Origin: Oxalobacteraceae bacterium OTU3CAMAD1
GTDB taxonomy: Bacteria; Pseudomonadota; Gammaproteobacteria; Burkholderiales; Burkholderiaceae_D
Length of the DNA: 64,000 nt
Assembly (NCBI GenBank): GCA_024123915.1
Contig: CP099650.1
Coordinates: 186,001 to 250,000, forward strand
Direction of reading: 5' to 3'
In this document: positions 54,192 through 62,589 of the stretch, piece after piece
How positions within the stretch are numbered: position 1 is the first letter of the stretch
How the letters are laid out: every line of letters starts with the position of its first letter
Translations under genes and position numbers: made by a program
Notes under the pieces: model-generated
Told to the model about the DNA's origin: nothing
The model's input: the letters and a program-made list of their open reading frames with translations, nothing else
The model's database searches: none

Positions 54192-55079
54192 TCACAGGCT
54201 GGCGTCGCTCGCAGCCGGCGTACCGGAGTTTAACTCCTTGGGTGCCGATTCGGATGACACGCTTGCGGATTTTTCCGCAGGTTTCGCGTCGGTAGGGCCT
54301 TGCGGCGTGACCGGCGCGGCCGGCGCGGCGTCGGGTTTGGCCGCTGGCGCGCCCTCGTCTTCCGCCGGATCTTGTTTCTTGGAACTATTCGGATTGCCGT
54401 CCGGATGGATCTGGCTCTCGCGGCGCTGCAGGTAGCCGTCGCGGATGAACTCATAGCGGTCCAGCGCGGCGTCTTCCAGCATGCTGGTGGCGTCGAGCAG
54501 GCTGGCGCGGGTGTCGACCAGGTTGACGCCGGTGCCGATGTTACGCAGGTAGACCGGGGTTTTGTACGACCAGATGTTGCCGGCGAAGTCGGCCGGCAGC
54601 GCCACGGTGTCGCGCACCGTCGACGGGCCCAGCAGCGGCAGCATCAGGTAGGGACCGGACGATACGCCCCAGGTGCCCAGCGTCTGGCCGAAGTCTTCCT
54701 TGTGCTTTTGCAGGCCCGCCTCGGAGGCGATGTCGAACAGGCCCAGGATGCCCAGGGTCGAGTTCAGCGCGAAGCGGGTGACGTCGGTCATGCCGGCCTC
54801 GCCCTTGCCTTGCAGCAGGTTGTTGACGGCGGTCCAGGCGTCGCCCAGGTTGCCGAAGAAGTTGCCCACGCCCGTTTGCACGAACGACGGCGTAACGTCG
54901 CGGTACACGGTCGCAACGGGCTTCAACGCGTAGGTATCGACCGTGTCATTGAACGAGAACACGGCGCGGTTGTAGCTCTCGTACGGATCGCGCGGGTTGG
55001 GACCGGCGCAGCCGGCCAGCATCAAGGTGACGCCCAGCGCCAGCGCGGCCTGACGGAAGTGTTTCGGAGTGCTAGACAT
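54192..55079 (-). CDS. mlaA: Outer-membrane lipoprotein MlaA (VacJ)
   Basis: 295 residues. Lipobox LMLAGC (Cys24), then DPYESYNRAVFSFNDTVDTY, GNFFGNLGDAWTAVNNLLQG and SSGPYLMLPLLGPSTVRDTV. MlaA removes misplaced phospholipid from the outer leaflet. The last 75 residues are a Pro/Ala/Glu-rich tail that typical MlaA proteins lack. In E. coli mlaA is not in the mla operon; here it lies between mlaD and mlaC. Its ATG directly abuts the mlaD stop. Confidence 0.95.
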   Translation of the reverse strand: MSSTPKHFRQAALALGVTLMLAGCAGPNPRDPYESYNRAVFSFNDTVDTYALKPVATVYRDVTPSFVQTGVGNFFGNLGDAWTAVNNLLQGKGEAGMTDVTRFALNSTLGILGLFDIASEAGLQKHKEDFGQTLGTWGVSSGPYLMLPLLGPSTVRDTVALPADFAGNIWSYKTPVYLRNIGTGVNLVDTRASLLDATSMLEDAALDRYEFIRDGYLQRRESQIHPDGNPNSSKKQDPAEDEGAPAAKPDAAPAAPVTPQGPTDAKPAEKSASVSSESAPKELNSGTPAASDASL

Positions 55080-55550
55080 TTATTCTTCCTTTTTTCCTTC
55101 AGCGGCCTTGCTGTAGATGAACTGATTGATCAGGTCTTCCAGCACGGCGGCCGATTGGGTTCGTGCGATTTTGTCTCCGGCGGCCAGATTATTGGTGTCG
55201 CCGCCGGCCTCGATGCCTACGTATTGCTCGCCCAGCAGACCGGCCGTCAGAATTTTGGCGGAGCTGTCCTTAGGGAATTTATAACCTTCTTCCATATTCA
55301 AGGTTACCAGCGCCTGGTAACTCTTGTCATCAAACTTGATCTCGCCGACGCGGCCAATCACCACGCCCGACGCCTTGACCGCCGCCTGTGGACGCAGGCT
55401 GCCGATGTTGTCGAACTTGGCCGTGATCGGGTACGTTTTGCCAAAGGACATGGAACCCATGTTGCCGGCTTTCAAGGCCAAGAACATCAGCGCGGCCACG
55501 CCGATGACGATGAACAGACCGACCCAGACATCCAGTGATTTACGTTGCAT
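55080..55550 (-). CDS. mlaD: MCE-domain phospholipid transport protein MlaD
   Basis: 156 residues. One N-terminal membrane helix (LDVWVGLFIVIGVAALMFLA) followed by an MCE domain (YPITAKFDNIGSLRPQAAVK, ASGVVIGRVGEI, LGEQYVGIEAGG). MlaD forms a hexameric periplasmic ring on the MlaFEB complex. Length is normal for the short MlaD form. Confidence 0.95.
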   Translation of the reverse strand: MQRKSLDVWVGLFIVIGVAALMFLALKAGNMGSMSFGKTYPITAKFDNIGSLRPQAAVKASGVVIGRVGEIKFDDKSYQALVTLNMEEGYKFPKDSSAKILTAGLLGEQYVGIEAGGDTNNLAAGDKIARTQSAAVLEDLINQFIYSKAAEGKKEE

Positions 55551-55593
55551 AGCTATCCTCGCGTAATACTACTAAGTATTCTTTAATAATGTT

Positions 55594-56379
55594 TTATTTG
55601 CTGAACATCAAAGCGGTCAGCATGAAGTCGAGCCACCAGATCATCAGCGATGAAATCACGACTGTGCGGGTGGTGGCGCGCGCAACGTCTTCCGGCGTCG
55701 GCTGGGTCTGATAACCCTGGTACAGCGCGATAAAGGTGATGGCGATGCCGAACACCACGCTCTTGACGAAGCCGTTGAAGATATCCTTCCAGATATCGAC
55801 GCCGCCCTGCATCTGCGACCAGAACGCGCCCTCGTCGACCCCGATCAACTTGACGCCGACCAGATAGCCGCCCAGCACGCCAACGGCGCTGAACACCGAC
55901 GCCAGCAGCGGCACCGAGATCACGCCGGCCCAGAAACGGGGCGCGAGCACGCGCTGGATCGGGTTGACGGCCATCATTTCCATCGCCGACAACTGCTCGC
56001 CGGCCTTCATCAGGCCGATTTCCGCCGTCAGCGAAGTGCCGGCGCGGCCGGCGAACAGCAGCGCGGTGATCACCGGCCCCAGCTCGCGCGTCAGGCCCAG
56101 GGCCACCAGCAGGCCGAGCGACTGCTCGGCGCCGTATTTATTCAGCGTGTAATAACCCTGCAGGCCCAGCACCATGCCGACGAACAAGCCGGACAGGGTG
56201 ATGATCAACATCGAGTAATTGCCGATGAAGTGCAACTGCTCGATCAGCAAGCGCGGGCGGCGCAGCAGGCCGGGCGACAGGCCCAGCATGTTGAGGAACA
56301 AGCGCGCGCCGTAACCGATGCTTTCGATATAGTCGCGCAGCGGCGCGCCCAGCTGGGACAACCAATTTCTTACAGTCAT
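55594..56379 (-). CDS. mlaE: Phospholipid ABC transporter permease MlaE
   Basis: 261 residues, five to six membrane helices. Family motifs: LLIEQLHFIGNYSMLIITLS, FAGRAGTSLTAEIGLMKAGE, QLSAMEMMAVNPIQRVLAPR. Inner-membrane channel of the Mla system. Its ATG overlaps the mlaF stop by 4 bases. Confidence 0.96.
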   Translation of the reverse strand: MTVRNWLSQLGAPLRDYIESIGYGARLFLNMLGLSPGLLRRPRLLIEQLHFIGNYSMLIITLSGLFVGMVLGLQGYYTLNKYGAEQSLGLLVALGLTRELGPVITALLFAGRAGTSLTAEIGLMKAGEQLSAMEMMAVNPIQRVLAPRFWAGVISVPLLASVFSAVGVLGGYLVGVKLIGVDEGAFWSQMQGGVDIWKDIFNGFVKSVVFGIAITFIALYQGYQTQPTPEDVARATTRTVVISSLMIWWLDFMLTALMFSK

Positions 56380-57191
56380 GCTTTCCCCCCCAGGCCCAAA
56401 TCATCGGCCAGGGACTTGCCTGGATAGTGGAACGGCACGGGGCCGTCCGCTTCGGCGTTGACGAACTGGTGCACGTAAGGATCGGTCGACACCATCATGT
56501 CGGCCGGCGTGCCGTGCGCGACGATCTTGCCCTGCGACAGGAAGTAGACGTAGTCGGCGATGGCGAAGCATTCCTTGACGTCGTGCGACACCAGCACCGT
56601 GGTCGAGCCGAGCGCGGTGTTGAGGTTGCGGATCAGGTTGGCGGTCACGCCCATCGAGATCGGGTCGAGGCCGGCGAACGGCTCGTCGTACAGGATCAGT
56701 TCCGGGTCGAGCGCGATCGAGCGCGCCAGCGCGACGCGGCGCGCCATGCCGCCGGAGATCTCGCCCGGCTTCAATTTGGCGGCGTTGCGCAGGCCCACCG
56801 CGTGCAGCTTCATCAGCACCAGGTTGCGGATTAGCTCTTCCGGCAGATCGGTGTGCTCGCGCAACGGGAAGGCGACGTTTTCAAAGACGGTGAGGTCGGT
56901 GAAGAGCGCGCCATGCTGGAACAGCATGCCCATTTTGCGCCGCAGCAGATACAAGCCGGCGGTATTCAACTTGTGCACAACCTGGCCCTGGACTTTCACC
57001 TGGCCTTTTTGCGGGCGGATCTGGCCGCCGATCAGTCGCAATACCGTCGTCTTGCCGCTGCCCGAACCGCCCATCACTGCGATCACTTTCCCGCGTGGGA
57101 AATCCATCTGGAGGCCCGACAGGATCGAGCGCTTTCCATAGGAAAAGTGTAAATCACGGATTTCGACAAGATTAGGCACGACTGAACTCAT
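56376..57191 (-). CDS. mlaF: Phospholipid ABC transporter ATPase MlaF
   Basis: 271 residues from ATG 57191. Walker A VMGGSGSGKTTVLRLIGG, signature EISGGMARRVALARSIALDP, Walker B ELILYDEPFAGLDPI and H-loop VLVSHDVKECFAI. Drives phospholipid movement by MlaFEDB. It is the first gene of the minus-strand series. A longer in-frame start at 57305 would lie upstream of the candidate -10 and is rejected. Confidence 0.95.
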   Translation of the reverse strand: MSSVVPNLVEIRDLHFSYGKRSILSGLQMDFPRGKVIAVMGGSGSGKTTVLRLIGGQIRPQKGQVKVQGQVVHKLNTAGLYLLRRKMGMLFQHGALFTDLTVFENVAFPLREHTDLPEELIRNLVLMKLHAVGLRNAAKLKPGEISGGMARRVALARSIALDPELILYDEPFAGLDPISMGVTANLIRNLNTALGSTTVLVSHDVKECFAIADYVYFLSQGKIVAHGTPADMMVSTDPYVHQFVNAEADGPVPFHYPGKSLADDLGLGGKA

Positions 57192-57206
57192 TATTTTTAA
57201 TGCCGT

Positions 57207-57236
57207 ATTGTAGTGCAGAAAGGTTAATCTCTGCTG
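57207..57236 (-). promoter_or_regulatory. Candidate promoter of the mla-mur-his-tat series
   Basis: TACAAT on the minus strand (57207-57212) lies 15 bp before the mlaF ATG in an otherwise gene-free gap of 283 bp. No good -35 is seen 16-18 bp upstream. An imperfect GC hairpin (AGGCCC / GGGCCT) without a T tract lies further upstream, at about 57240-57258. Confidence 0.35.
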
Positions 57237-57474
57237 GAGAGGCCCCGATTTCGGGCCTTTGGCGCTATGGTGCGTGGCAGATAATACAACACTACTGAAT
57301 CTCAAGTCAGCAATTTACACGAGGCATGAAATGTTACATTGCTGCGGCGCGGTAGCCAGTGTGCGGGCAAAACTCTTACCGGATTCTGACTGACGCGGGA
57401 TAAATAACCGTGCGGACAGGCACATAGTCCCCGATTTAGGCGCATCGGGGGCGGGCCGGGCTGAACAGAACCGT

Positions 57475-58212
57475 TCAGCCGCCGTTCATGCGCTCGAACA
57501 ACGCCTCGCCCATCTTGCGCGAGCCCGCCGACAGGCCGACCAGCACCTCGTCGCGGCCGTCCGCCAGTTGGATCAGCGCCTCCGTGGCGAACTCGTCGGG
57601 AGACATCATCGGTTGGCCGCTGGTGGCGCCACTGCGCGTCCCACCGCCCAGGCCCGTGTCGACGATGGGCGGCGCCATCTCCACCACCCGCACGCCGGTG
57701 CTTTTGAGCTGGTGGCGCAGGGTGAGCGTAAACGAATGCATGGCCGCCTTGGTCGCGCAATAGATGGGGATGTCGGCCAGCGGGGCGAAAGCCAGGCCCG
57801 AGCTGACGTTGACGATTGCCGCCATCGGCTGCCGCAACAGCAGGGGCAGCAGCTCGCCGACCAGCCGCACCGGGGCGGTGAAATTGGTCGCCACCTCCTG
57901 TTCCAGCTGGTCGAGCGCTCCGGCCTCGTGATAGTTGCGTCGGTATTGCACGCCGGCGTTGTTGATCAGCACGTTCAGCGCGGGATGGTTGGCGGCCAGC
58001 CACTCCACCATGGCCTGGCGGCTGGCGGCGTCCGTGATGTCGCAGACGCGGGTAATCAGGGCCGGCGCTTGCGCCTGGGCCCGGCGCAGCGACTCTTCGC
58101 CGCGTCCGCAGATGATGACCTGGTTGCCGCGCTCGGCGAGTTGGCGCGCCAGCGCGAAGCCGATGCCGGCGGCGGCCCCGGTGATGAGGATGGTATTAGA
58201 TGTCAGATGCAT
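57475..58212 (-). CDS. SDR family oxidoreductase (DltE-like)
   Basis: 245 residues from ATG 58212, preceded by AAGGAGTCCC. Rossmann motif LITGAAAGIGFALARQL, NNAG in LNVLINNAGVQYRR, catalytic Ser in VNVSSGLAFA and the Tyr/Lys pair in IYCATKAAMHSF. The sequence is closest to the DltE/COG3967 branch. The substrate is unknown. A hairpin GGCTGAAC / GTTCAGCC overlaps the stop codon but has no T tract. The upstream neighbour is a LysR gene on the same strand. Confidence 0.9.
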   Translation of the reverse strand: MHLTSNTILITGAAAGIGFALARQLAERGNQVIICGRGEESLRRAQAQAPALITRVCDITDAASRQAMVEWLAANHPALNVLINNAGVQYRRNYHEAGALDQLEQEVATNFTAPVRLVGELLPLLLRQPMAAIVNVSSGLAFAPLADIPIYCATKAAMHSFTLTLRHQLKSTGVRVVEMAPPIVDTGLGGGTRSGATSGQPMMSPDEFATEALIQLADGRDEVLVGLSAGSRKMGEALFERMNGG

Positions 58213-58432
58213 GTCGGGACTCCTTCTTTGGTTGTAAACGGGAAGGTGTGCCGACGAGGACGAGGGTTTTCCGCGGGCACACCTGTACCACCGGCAAGCC
58301 GGTGCAGGTGTCGCGGATACCCTGTTGGGAAAAGCAGCCGCCCCGGGGAGGGACGGTGACCGGGCTACCATCGGGTCAGCGCTCTTTCGACGGGGAAAAT
58401 GGTAGCACGGCCCGTTTTAAGCCGCAAGCCGC

Positions 58433-59389
58433 TTACAGCAGCGCGGCGGGGAGCTGCTCGACCAGCGCGTCGATCGCCAGGCGCAGGCGCAGCGGCATAT
58501 GCGAGGTGCCGGGCCAAACGGCATAGCAATCCATCGTCGCGCTTGGCAAATCGTCGAGCACGCCCACCAGCCGGCCGTCGCGCAGACGCTCGCGCACCAG
58601 CCATTCGGGCAGCCAGGCCAGGCCCAGCCCGGCGGTGGCGGCGTCGGCGATGGCCTCCAGGTCGTCGAGCTGCAGGCGCGAGGCCAGCGGCGTGTCGACG
58701 ATGCGCCCGCTGGCGTCGGCTAACTGCCAAACGTTGATGCGGTCGCCGCGCCGGTACTGCAGGATGCTGTGCGCGGCCAGCGCGGCCGTGTCGCGCGGCG
58801 CGCCGTGGGCGGCCAGGTAGGCCGGCGACGCGCACACGCGCTTGCGCTGCACCACCAGCTTGCGCGCGCGCAGCCCGTCGCTGTCGGCGCCCAGCACGCC
58901 GCTGCGGATGGCCAGGTCGAAGCCTTCGGCCAGCACGTCCACCGGGCGGTCGCTAAAGCTCAGGTACAGGTCCAGCGCCGGATGCCGGCGCGCCAACTCC
59001 AGCAGGATGGGCGCCACGCAATGGCGGCCGAACAGCACCGGCATCGACACACGCAGCCGGCCCGCCACCTCGTGCCGGCCGGACAGCATCTGCGCCTCGG
59101 CCGCGCGCATCGCCGCCAGCGCGCGCAGGCAGTGCTCGTGATAGATCTGGCCGTCCTCGGTCAGGCTTTGCACCCGCGCGGCGCGGTGGAACAGGCGCGC
59201 GCCCAGCCGCGCCTCGAGCCGCGCCATCGCCTTCCCCACCGCCGAGCGCGTCAAGCCCAGGTGCTCGGCGGCACGCGCCAGCCCGCCCAGACGCACCACC
59301 TCGACGAACATGGTGATGCCGTCCAGCCGCTCCTGGCCAGCCGGCAACGCGTCCAGCTGGATCATCGGGGAATTTAATTCTTCTTTCAT
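58433..59389 (-). CDS. LysR family transcriptional regulator
   Basis: 318 residues. N-terminal HTH (DGITMFVEVVRLGGLARAAE, then LGLTRSAVGKAMARLEARLG) and a type 2 periplasmic-binding-like effector domain (VSMPVLFGRHCVAPILLELA, FDLAIRSGVLGADSDG). It belongs to the branch that often regulates a divergent oxidoreductase or catabolic gene set. The divergent four-gene operon on the plus strand is the likely target, and the SDR gene on the same strand is another. ATG 59365 is an alternative start. Confidence 0.92.
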   Translation of the reverse strand: MKEELNSPMIQLDALPAGQERLDGITMFVEVVRLGGLARAAEHLGLTRSAVGKAMARLEARLGARLFHRAARVQSLTEDGQIYHEHCLRALAAMRAAEAQMLSGRHEVAGRLRVSMPVLFGRHCVAPILLELARRHPALDLYLSFSDRPVDVLAEGFDLAIRSGVLGADSDGLRARKLVVQRKRVCASPAYLAAHGAPRDTAALAAHSILQYRRGDRINVWQLADASGRIVDTPLASRLQLDDLEAIADAATAGLGLAWLPEWLVRERLRDGRLVGVLDDLPSATMDCYAVWPGTSHMPLRLRLAIDALVEQLPAALL

Positions 59390-59397
59390 CGGAATTT

Positions 59398-59412
59398 ATC
59401 TCTACCAAAGAT
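59398..59412. promoter_or_regulatory. LysR-type box between regulator and divergent operon
   Basis: ATCTCTACCAAAGAT has ATCT/AGAT arms around 7 bp and fits the T-N11-A form of LysR boxes. It is 9 bp from the regulator start and about 90 bp from the first operon gene. The tract to its right is AT-rich. Confidence 0.4.
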
Positions 59413-59499
59413 CGTATTTTTCTACTTTAGCATAGCGCCTAGCCGTCGCGGCGGTGTTCCCGGCCGCCGGCCTCTTTCTGCTGATCAAGGAGCCACACC

Positions 59500-59799
59500 A
59501 TGAAACTGCTTTGCCTCGACATCCCCCAGCCCGGCGCCACGATGGAAAAATACCAGCCGCACATGCTCGATGAGGCGCGCCACGCCTGGCAGCTCTACAA
59601 AAGCGGCGTCGTGCGCGATATGTATTTCCGCCAGGACCGCCCGGGCGTGGCCATCATCGCCGAGTGCGAGTCGGTCGAAGCGGCCAGGCAGGCGCTGCGC
59701 GAATTCCCGCTCGCGCAGGCCGGACTGATCGACTGGGAGGTCATTCCGCTCGGCCCCTTCCTCAACTGGGAGATGCTGTTCGCGCCCGGTAACGCCTGA
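59500..59799 (+). CDS. Muconolactone-isomerase-like ferredoxin-fold protein
   Basis: 99 residues with an alpha/beta-barrel pattern (VVRDMYFRQDRPGVAIIAEC, VEAARQALREFPLAQAGLID, VIPLGPFLNWEMLF). Proteins of this kind are annotated as muconolactone isomerase-like. RBS AAGGAG is eight bases before ATG 59500. It is the first gene of the operon controlled by the divergent LysR. The reaction is not established. Confidence 0.75.
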   Translation: MKLLCLDIPQPGATMEKYQPHMLDEARHAWQLYKSGVVRDMYFRQDRPGVAIIAECESVEAARQALREFPLAQAGLIDWEVIPLGPFLNWEMLFAPGNA

Positions 59800-59845
59800 T
59801 CGCATGACAGCCGGCGTCGCATCCTCCCAACAACTGAAAGTCGCC

Positions 59846-60766
59846 ATGATCAAGACAGTCGCCTTCCACAACAAAGCGGTGCAGCTTTCCGGACACCTTC
59901 ATCTGCCGGACGACTTCCGCGAAGACAACAAATATCCGGCCCTGGTCGGGATACACCCGGCCGGCGGCGTCAAGGAACAAACGATCGGCCTGTATGCCGC
60001 CAGGCTCGCCGCGCACGGCTTCATCGTGGTGGTGTATGACTCGTCCTACCAGGGCGCCAGCGGCGGCGAACCGCGTTTGCTGGAAGACCCGGCGGTCCGG
60101 GTTGAAGATGCGCGCTGCGCAGCCGACTTCCTCACCACGCTGCCGTACGTCGACGCCGAGCGCATGGCCGTGTACGGCATCTGCGCCGGCGGTGGTTACG
60201 CGCTGGCCGTCGCCCAGAGTGAGCGCCGCTTCAAGGCGGTAGCCGGGATCAGCGCCACGCCGATGGGCGAGGCGGCCCGCAGCGCGTTCGGCGTACCGAT
60301 ACCAACGGCAGAACTGATCGGGACGATGGAAGCGGCGGCCGCGCAGCGTACCGCCGAGGCCCGGGGCGCGCCACCGGCCTATGTCCCCTTCGTTCCGGAA
60401 GGCCTGGAAGACATCGACGAGCACACGCCGACGATGTTACGCGAAGGTTACGATTACTACCGCACGCCGCGCGGTCAGCATCCCAACTCCAAGGGCCGCT
60501 TTACGATGGCCAGCCTGGACAAGATGCTGGCGTTTACGACCTTCCACCTGATCCCGGAGTTGCTGACGCAACCGTTGCTGTTGATCGCGGGTAGTGCCGC
60601 CGACACCAGGATCTACAGCGAACAGGCGTACGCGCTGTCGAACGGACCGAAGGAGTTGTTCGTCATCGACGGCGCCACCCACATCGCGCTGTACGACCGC
60701 CCCGAGTACGTGGACCAAGCCGTGCCCAAGCTCGCGCTCTTCTTCGCCGCCAATCTCAAGGCTTAA
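59846..60766 (+). CDS. Alpha/beta hydrolase with Cys nucleophile elbow
   Basis: About 306 residues. The nucleophile elbow is YGICAGGGYALAVA, with Cys where Ser is usual, as in dienelactone hydrolases and the YcjY group. Asp and His follow in LLIAGSAADTRIYSEQ and IDGATHIALYDRPEYV. It likely hydrolyses a lactone or thioester. ATG 59846 is chosen; ATG 59804 would begin 4 bp after the previous stop and is also credible. Confidence 0.87.
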   Translation: MIKTVAFHNKAVQLSGHLHLPDDFREDNKYPALVGIHPAGGVKEQTIGLYAARLAAHGFIVVVYDSSYQGASGGEPRLLEDPAVRVEDARCAADFLTTLPYVDAERMAVYGICAGGGYALAVAQSERRFKAVAGISATPMGEAARSAFGVPIPTAELIGTMEAAAAQRTAEARGAPPAYVPFVPEGLEDIDEHTPTMLREGYDYYRTPRGQHPNSKGRFTMASLDKMLAFTTFHLIPELLTQPLLLIAGSAADTRIYSEQAYALSNGPKELFVIDGATHIALYDRPEYVDQAVPKLALFFAANLKA

Positions 60767-60809
60767 TACGCCGCCACATCACTTTCGCTTCAATCAAGGA
60801 AACCAATAC

Positions 60810-61505
60810 ATGACCAAGCAAGCATCCGCACTCAAACCCGTCCTGTTCGTCGTCAGCAGCAACGCCGTCAAGGGCGCGACAGGCATTCCCACCGGCTACA
60901 ACCTGGCCGAGGTGACGCACCCGCTGGAAAAACTGCAAGCGGCCGGCATCGCCGTGGAATTCGCCTCGCCCAAGGGCGGCGACGCCCCGCTCGACGGCCT
61001 TGAGGACATGAGCGACCCGGTCATCGCGCGTTACTGGGCCGACGCCGACTTCCGCCAAGCCATCGCCCACACGCTGCCGCTGGACGACATCGATCCGGCG
61101 CGCTATTCGGCCATTTTCTTCGCCGGCGGCCACGGCACGATGTGGGACTTCCCCGACAACGCCGCCGCGCAAAACGCCATCCGCGCAATCGACGCGGCCG
61201 GCGGCATCGTCTCGGCCGTGTGCCACGGACCGGCGGCGCTGGTCAACGCCCGCCGCGCCGACGGCTCCCTGCTGGTGGCCGGCAAGCGTCTGGCCGCCTT
61301 CACCGACGACGAAGAGGAGGAGGTGCAGTCGACCCACGTCGTGCCGTTCCTGCTGGCGAGCACGCTCACCGAACGCGGCGCGCACCACCAGAACGCCGCC
61401 AACTGGGCCGACAACGTGGTGGTCGACGGCCGCCTGATCACAGGTCAAAACCCGCAATCGGCCGGCAGCCTGGGCGTGGCGCTGCGCGACGCCTTGCTGG
61501 CGTAA
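60810..61505 (+). CDS. DJ-1/PfpI family class I glutamine amidotransferase-like protein
   Basis: 231 residues. The nucleophile is in IVSAVCHGPAALVNA, with AIFFAGGHGTMWDFPDN before it and RGAHHQNAANWADNVVVDG after it. The layout is that of the HchA-like DJ-1 group, which include glyoxalase III and deglycase-type enzymes acting on reactive carbonyls. RBS AAGGAAACC. Third gene of the operon. Confidence 0.9.
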   Translation: MTKQASALKPVLFVVSSNAVKGATGIPTGYNLAEVTHPLEKLQAAGIAVEFASPKGGDAPLDGLEDMSDPVIARYWADADFRQAIAHTLPLDDIDPARYSAIFFAGGHGTMWDFPDNAAAQNAIRAIDAAGGIVSAVCHGPAALVNARRADGSLLVAGKRLAAFTDDEEEEVQSTHVVPFLLASTLTERGAHHQNAANWADNVVVDGRLITGQNPQSAGSLGVALRDALLA

Positions 61506-61526
61506 CGCGACAACCTGGAGGGCGCG

Positions 61527-62558
61527 ATGAAACTGATCTGTGTTGAAGAGCATGTACTCGATCCGGCCATCGGCGCCGCCACGCAACGACTGGCCCTGGC
61601 GCAGGCGCCCTATCTGCCAGATTGGGGCAGCCGGGTGACCGACGGCGTGCACGTGGCCGACCCCGCCCGGCCGCACGTCATCGCCGCCAGCGAATCGACC
61701 CGCAAGGGGCTGGAGATGGGCGCGCCGCGCCTGGCCGACATGGACAGCGCCGGCATCACGATGCAGGTGCTCTCCTACGGCGGCTTTCCGCAGCTATTGC
61801 CCGACGCGCAGGCGATCGACCTGAACCGCGCGGCCAACGACCGGCTGGCCACGGCCGCGCAAGCGCACCCGACGCGCTTCGCCGGCTTCGCCACCCTCCC
61901 CTGGCAGGCGCCGGAGGCGGCGGCGCGCGAACTCGAGCGCGCCGTCACGCAGCTCGGCCTGAAGGGCGCGCTGATCAACGGCCGTCCCGGCGACAGCTTC
62001 CTCGACGATCCGCGCTACGCGCCCATCCTCGCCGCCTTCGACGAGTTGAAGGTGCCGCTGTATGTTCATCCCGGCCTGCCGTTGCCGGCGGTGCAGGCGC
62101 CCTACTACGGCGGGTTCGAGCGCGAACTTGGCGCGCGGCTGGCGATGTTCGCCTGGGGCTGGCATAACGAAGCCGGCATCCAGGTCGTGCGCATGCTGCT
62201 CGCCGGCATATTCGATCGCTACCCCGGCCTACAAGTCATCAGTGGCCACTGGGGCGAGATGGTGCCGTTCTTCCTGCAACGACTGGAAGATTCGATTCCA
62301 CAAGAGGCCTCCGGCCTGCGCCGCCCCATCGTCCAGACCTACCGCGAGCATGTTTACGTGTCGCCCAGCGGTATGCTGACGATGCCGCACTTCCAGTTCA
62401 TCCGTGCGGTGCTGGGCGCGGAGCGCATCCTGTACTCGATCGATTATCCATATCAGAGCCTGGACGGCGCGCGGGCGTTCATCGAACGCCTGCCGGTCAG
62501 CGACACGGACAAGGCGTTGATCGCCCACGGCAACGCCGAGCGGCTGCTGGGGCTGTAA
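61527..62558 (+). CDS. Amidohydrolase-related metal-dependent hydrolase/decarboxylase (ACMSD-like)
   Basis: 343 residues, amidohydrolase_2 TIM barrel. MKLICVEEHVLDPA replaces the usual HxH with EEH, as in ACMSD/gamma-resorcylate decarboxylase relatives. VPLYVHPGLPLPAVQAPYYG, VISGHWGEMVPFFLQRLED and ILYSIDYPYQSLDGARAF hold the His and Asp ligands. Aromatic acid decarboxylation or ring-cleavage product hydrolysis is the family role. RBS GGAGGGCG. It is the last gene of the operon; the IS110 element begins 32 bp after its stop. Confidence 0.88.
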   Translation: MKLICVEEHVLDPAIGAATQRLALAQAPYLPDWGSRVTDGVHVADPARPHVIAASESTRKGLEMGAPRLADMDSAGITMQVLSYGGFPQLLPDAQAIDLNRAANDRLATAAQAHPTRFAGFATLPWQAPEAAARELERAVTQLGLKGALINGRPGDSFLDDPRYAPILAAFDELKVPLYVHPGLPLPAVQAPYYGGFERELGARLAMFAWGWHNEAGIQVVRMLLAGIFDRYPGLQVISGHWGEMVPFFLQRLEDSIPQEASGLRRPIVQTYREHVYVSPSGMLTMPHFQFIRAVLGAERILYSIDYPYQSLDGARAFIERLPVSDTDKALIAHGNAERLLGL

Positions 62559-62589
62559 GCAGCACGGCGGGCAAGTCTGAGCAGTGCGG

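Noticed and set aside
57457..57478. Terminator for the SDR gene (GGCTGAAC / GTTCAGCC)
   Set aside because: The stem overlaps the stop codon and no T tract follows on the minus strand.
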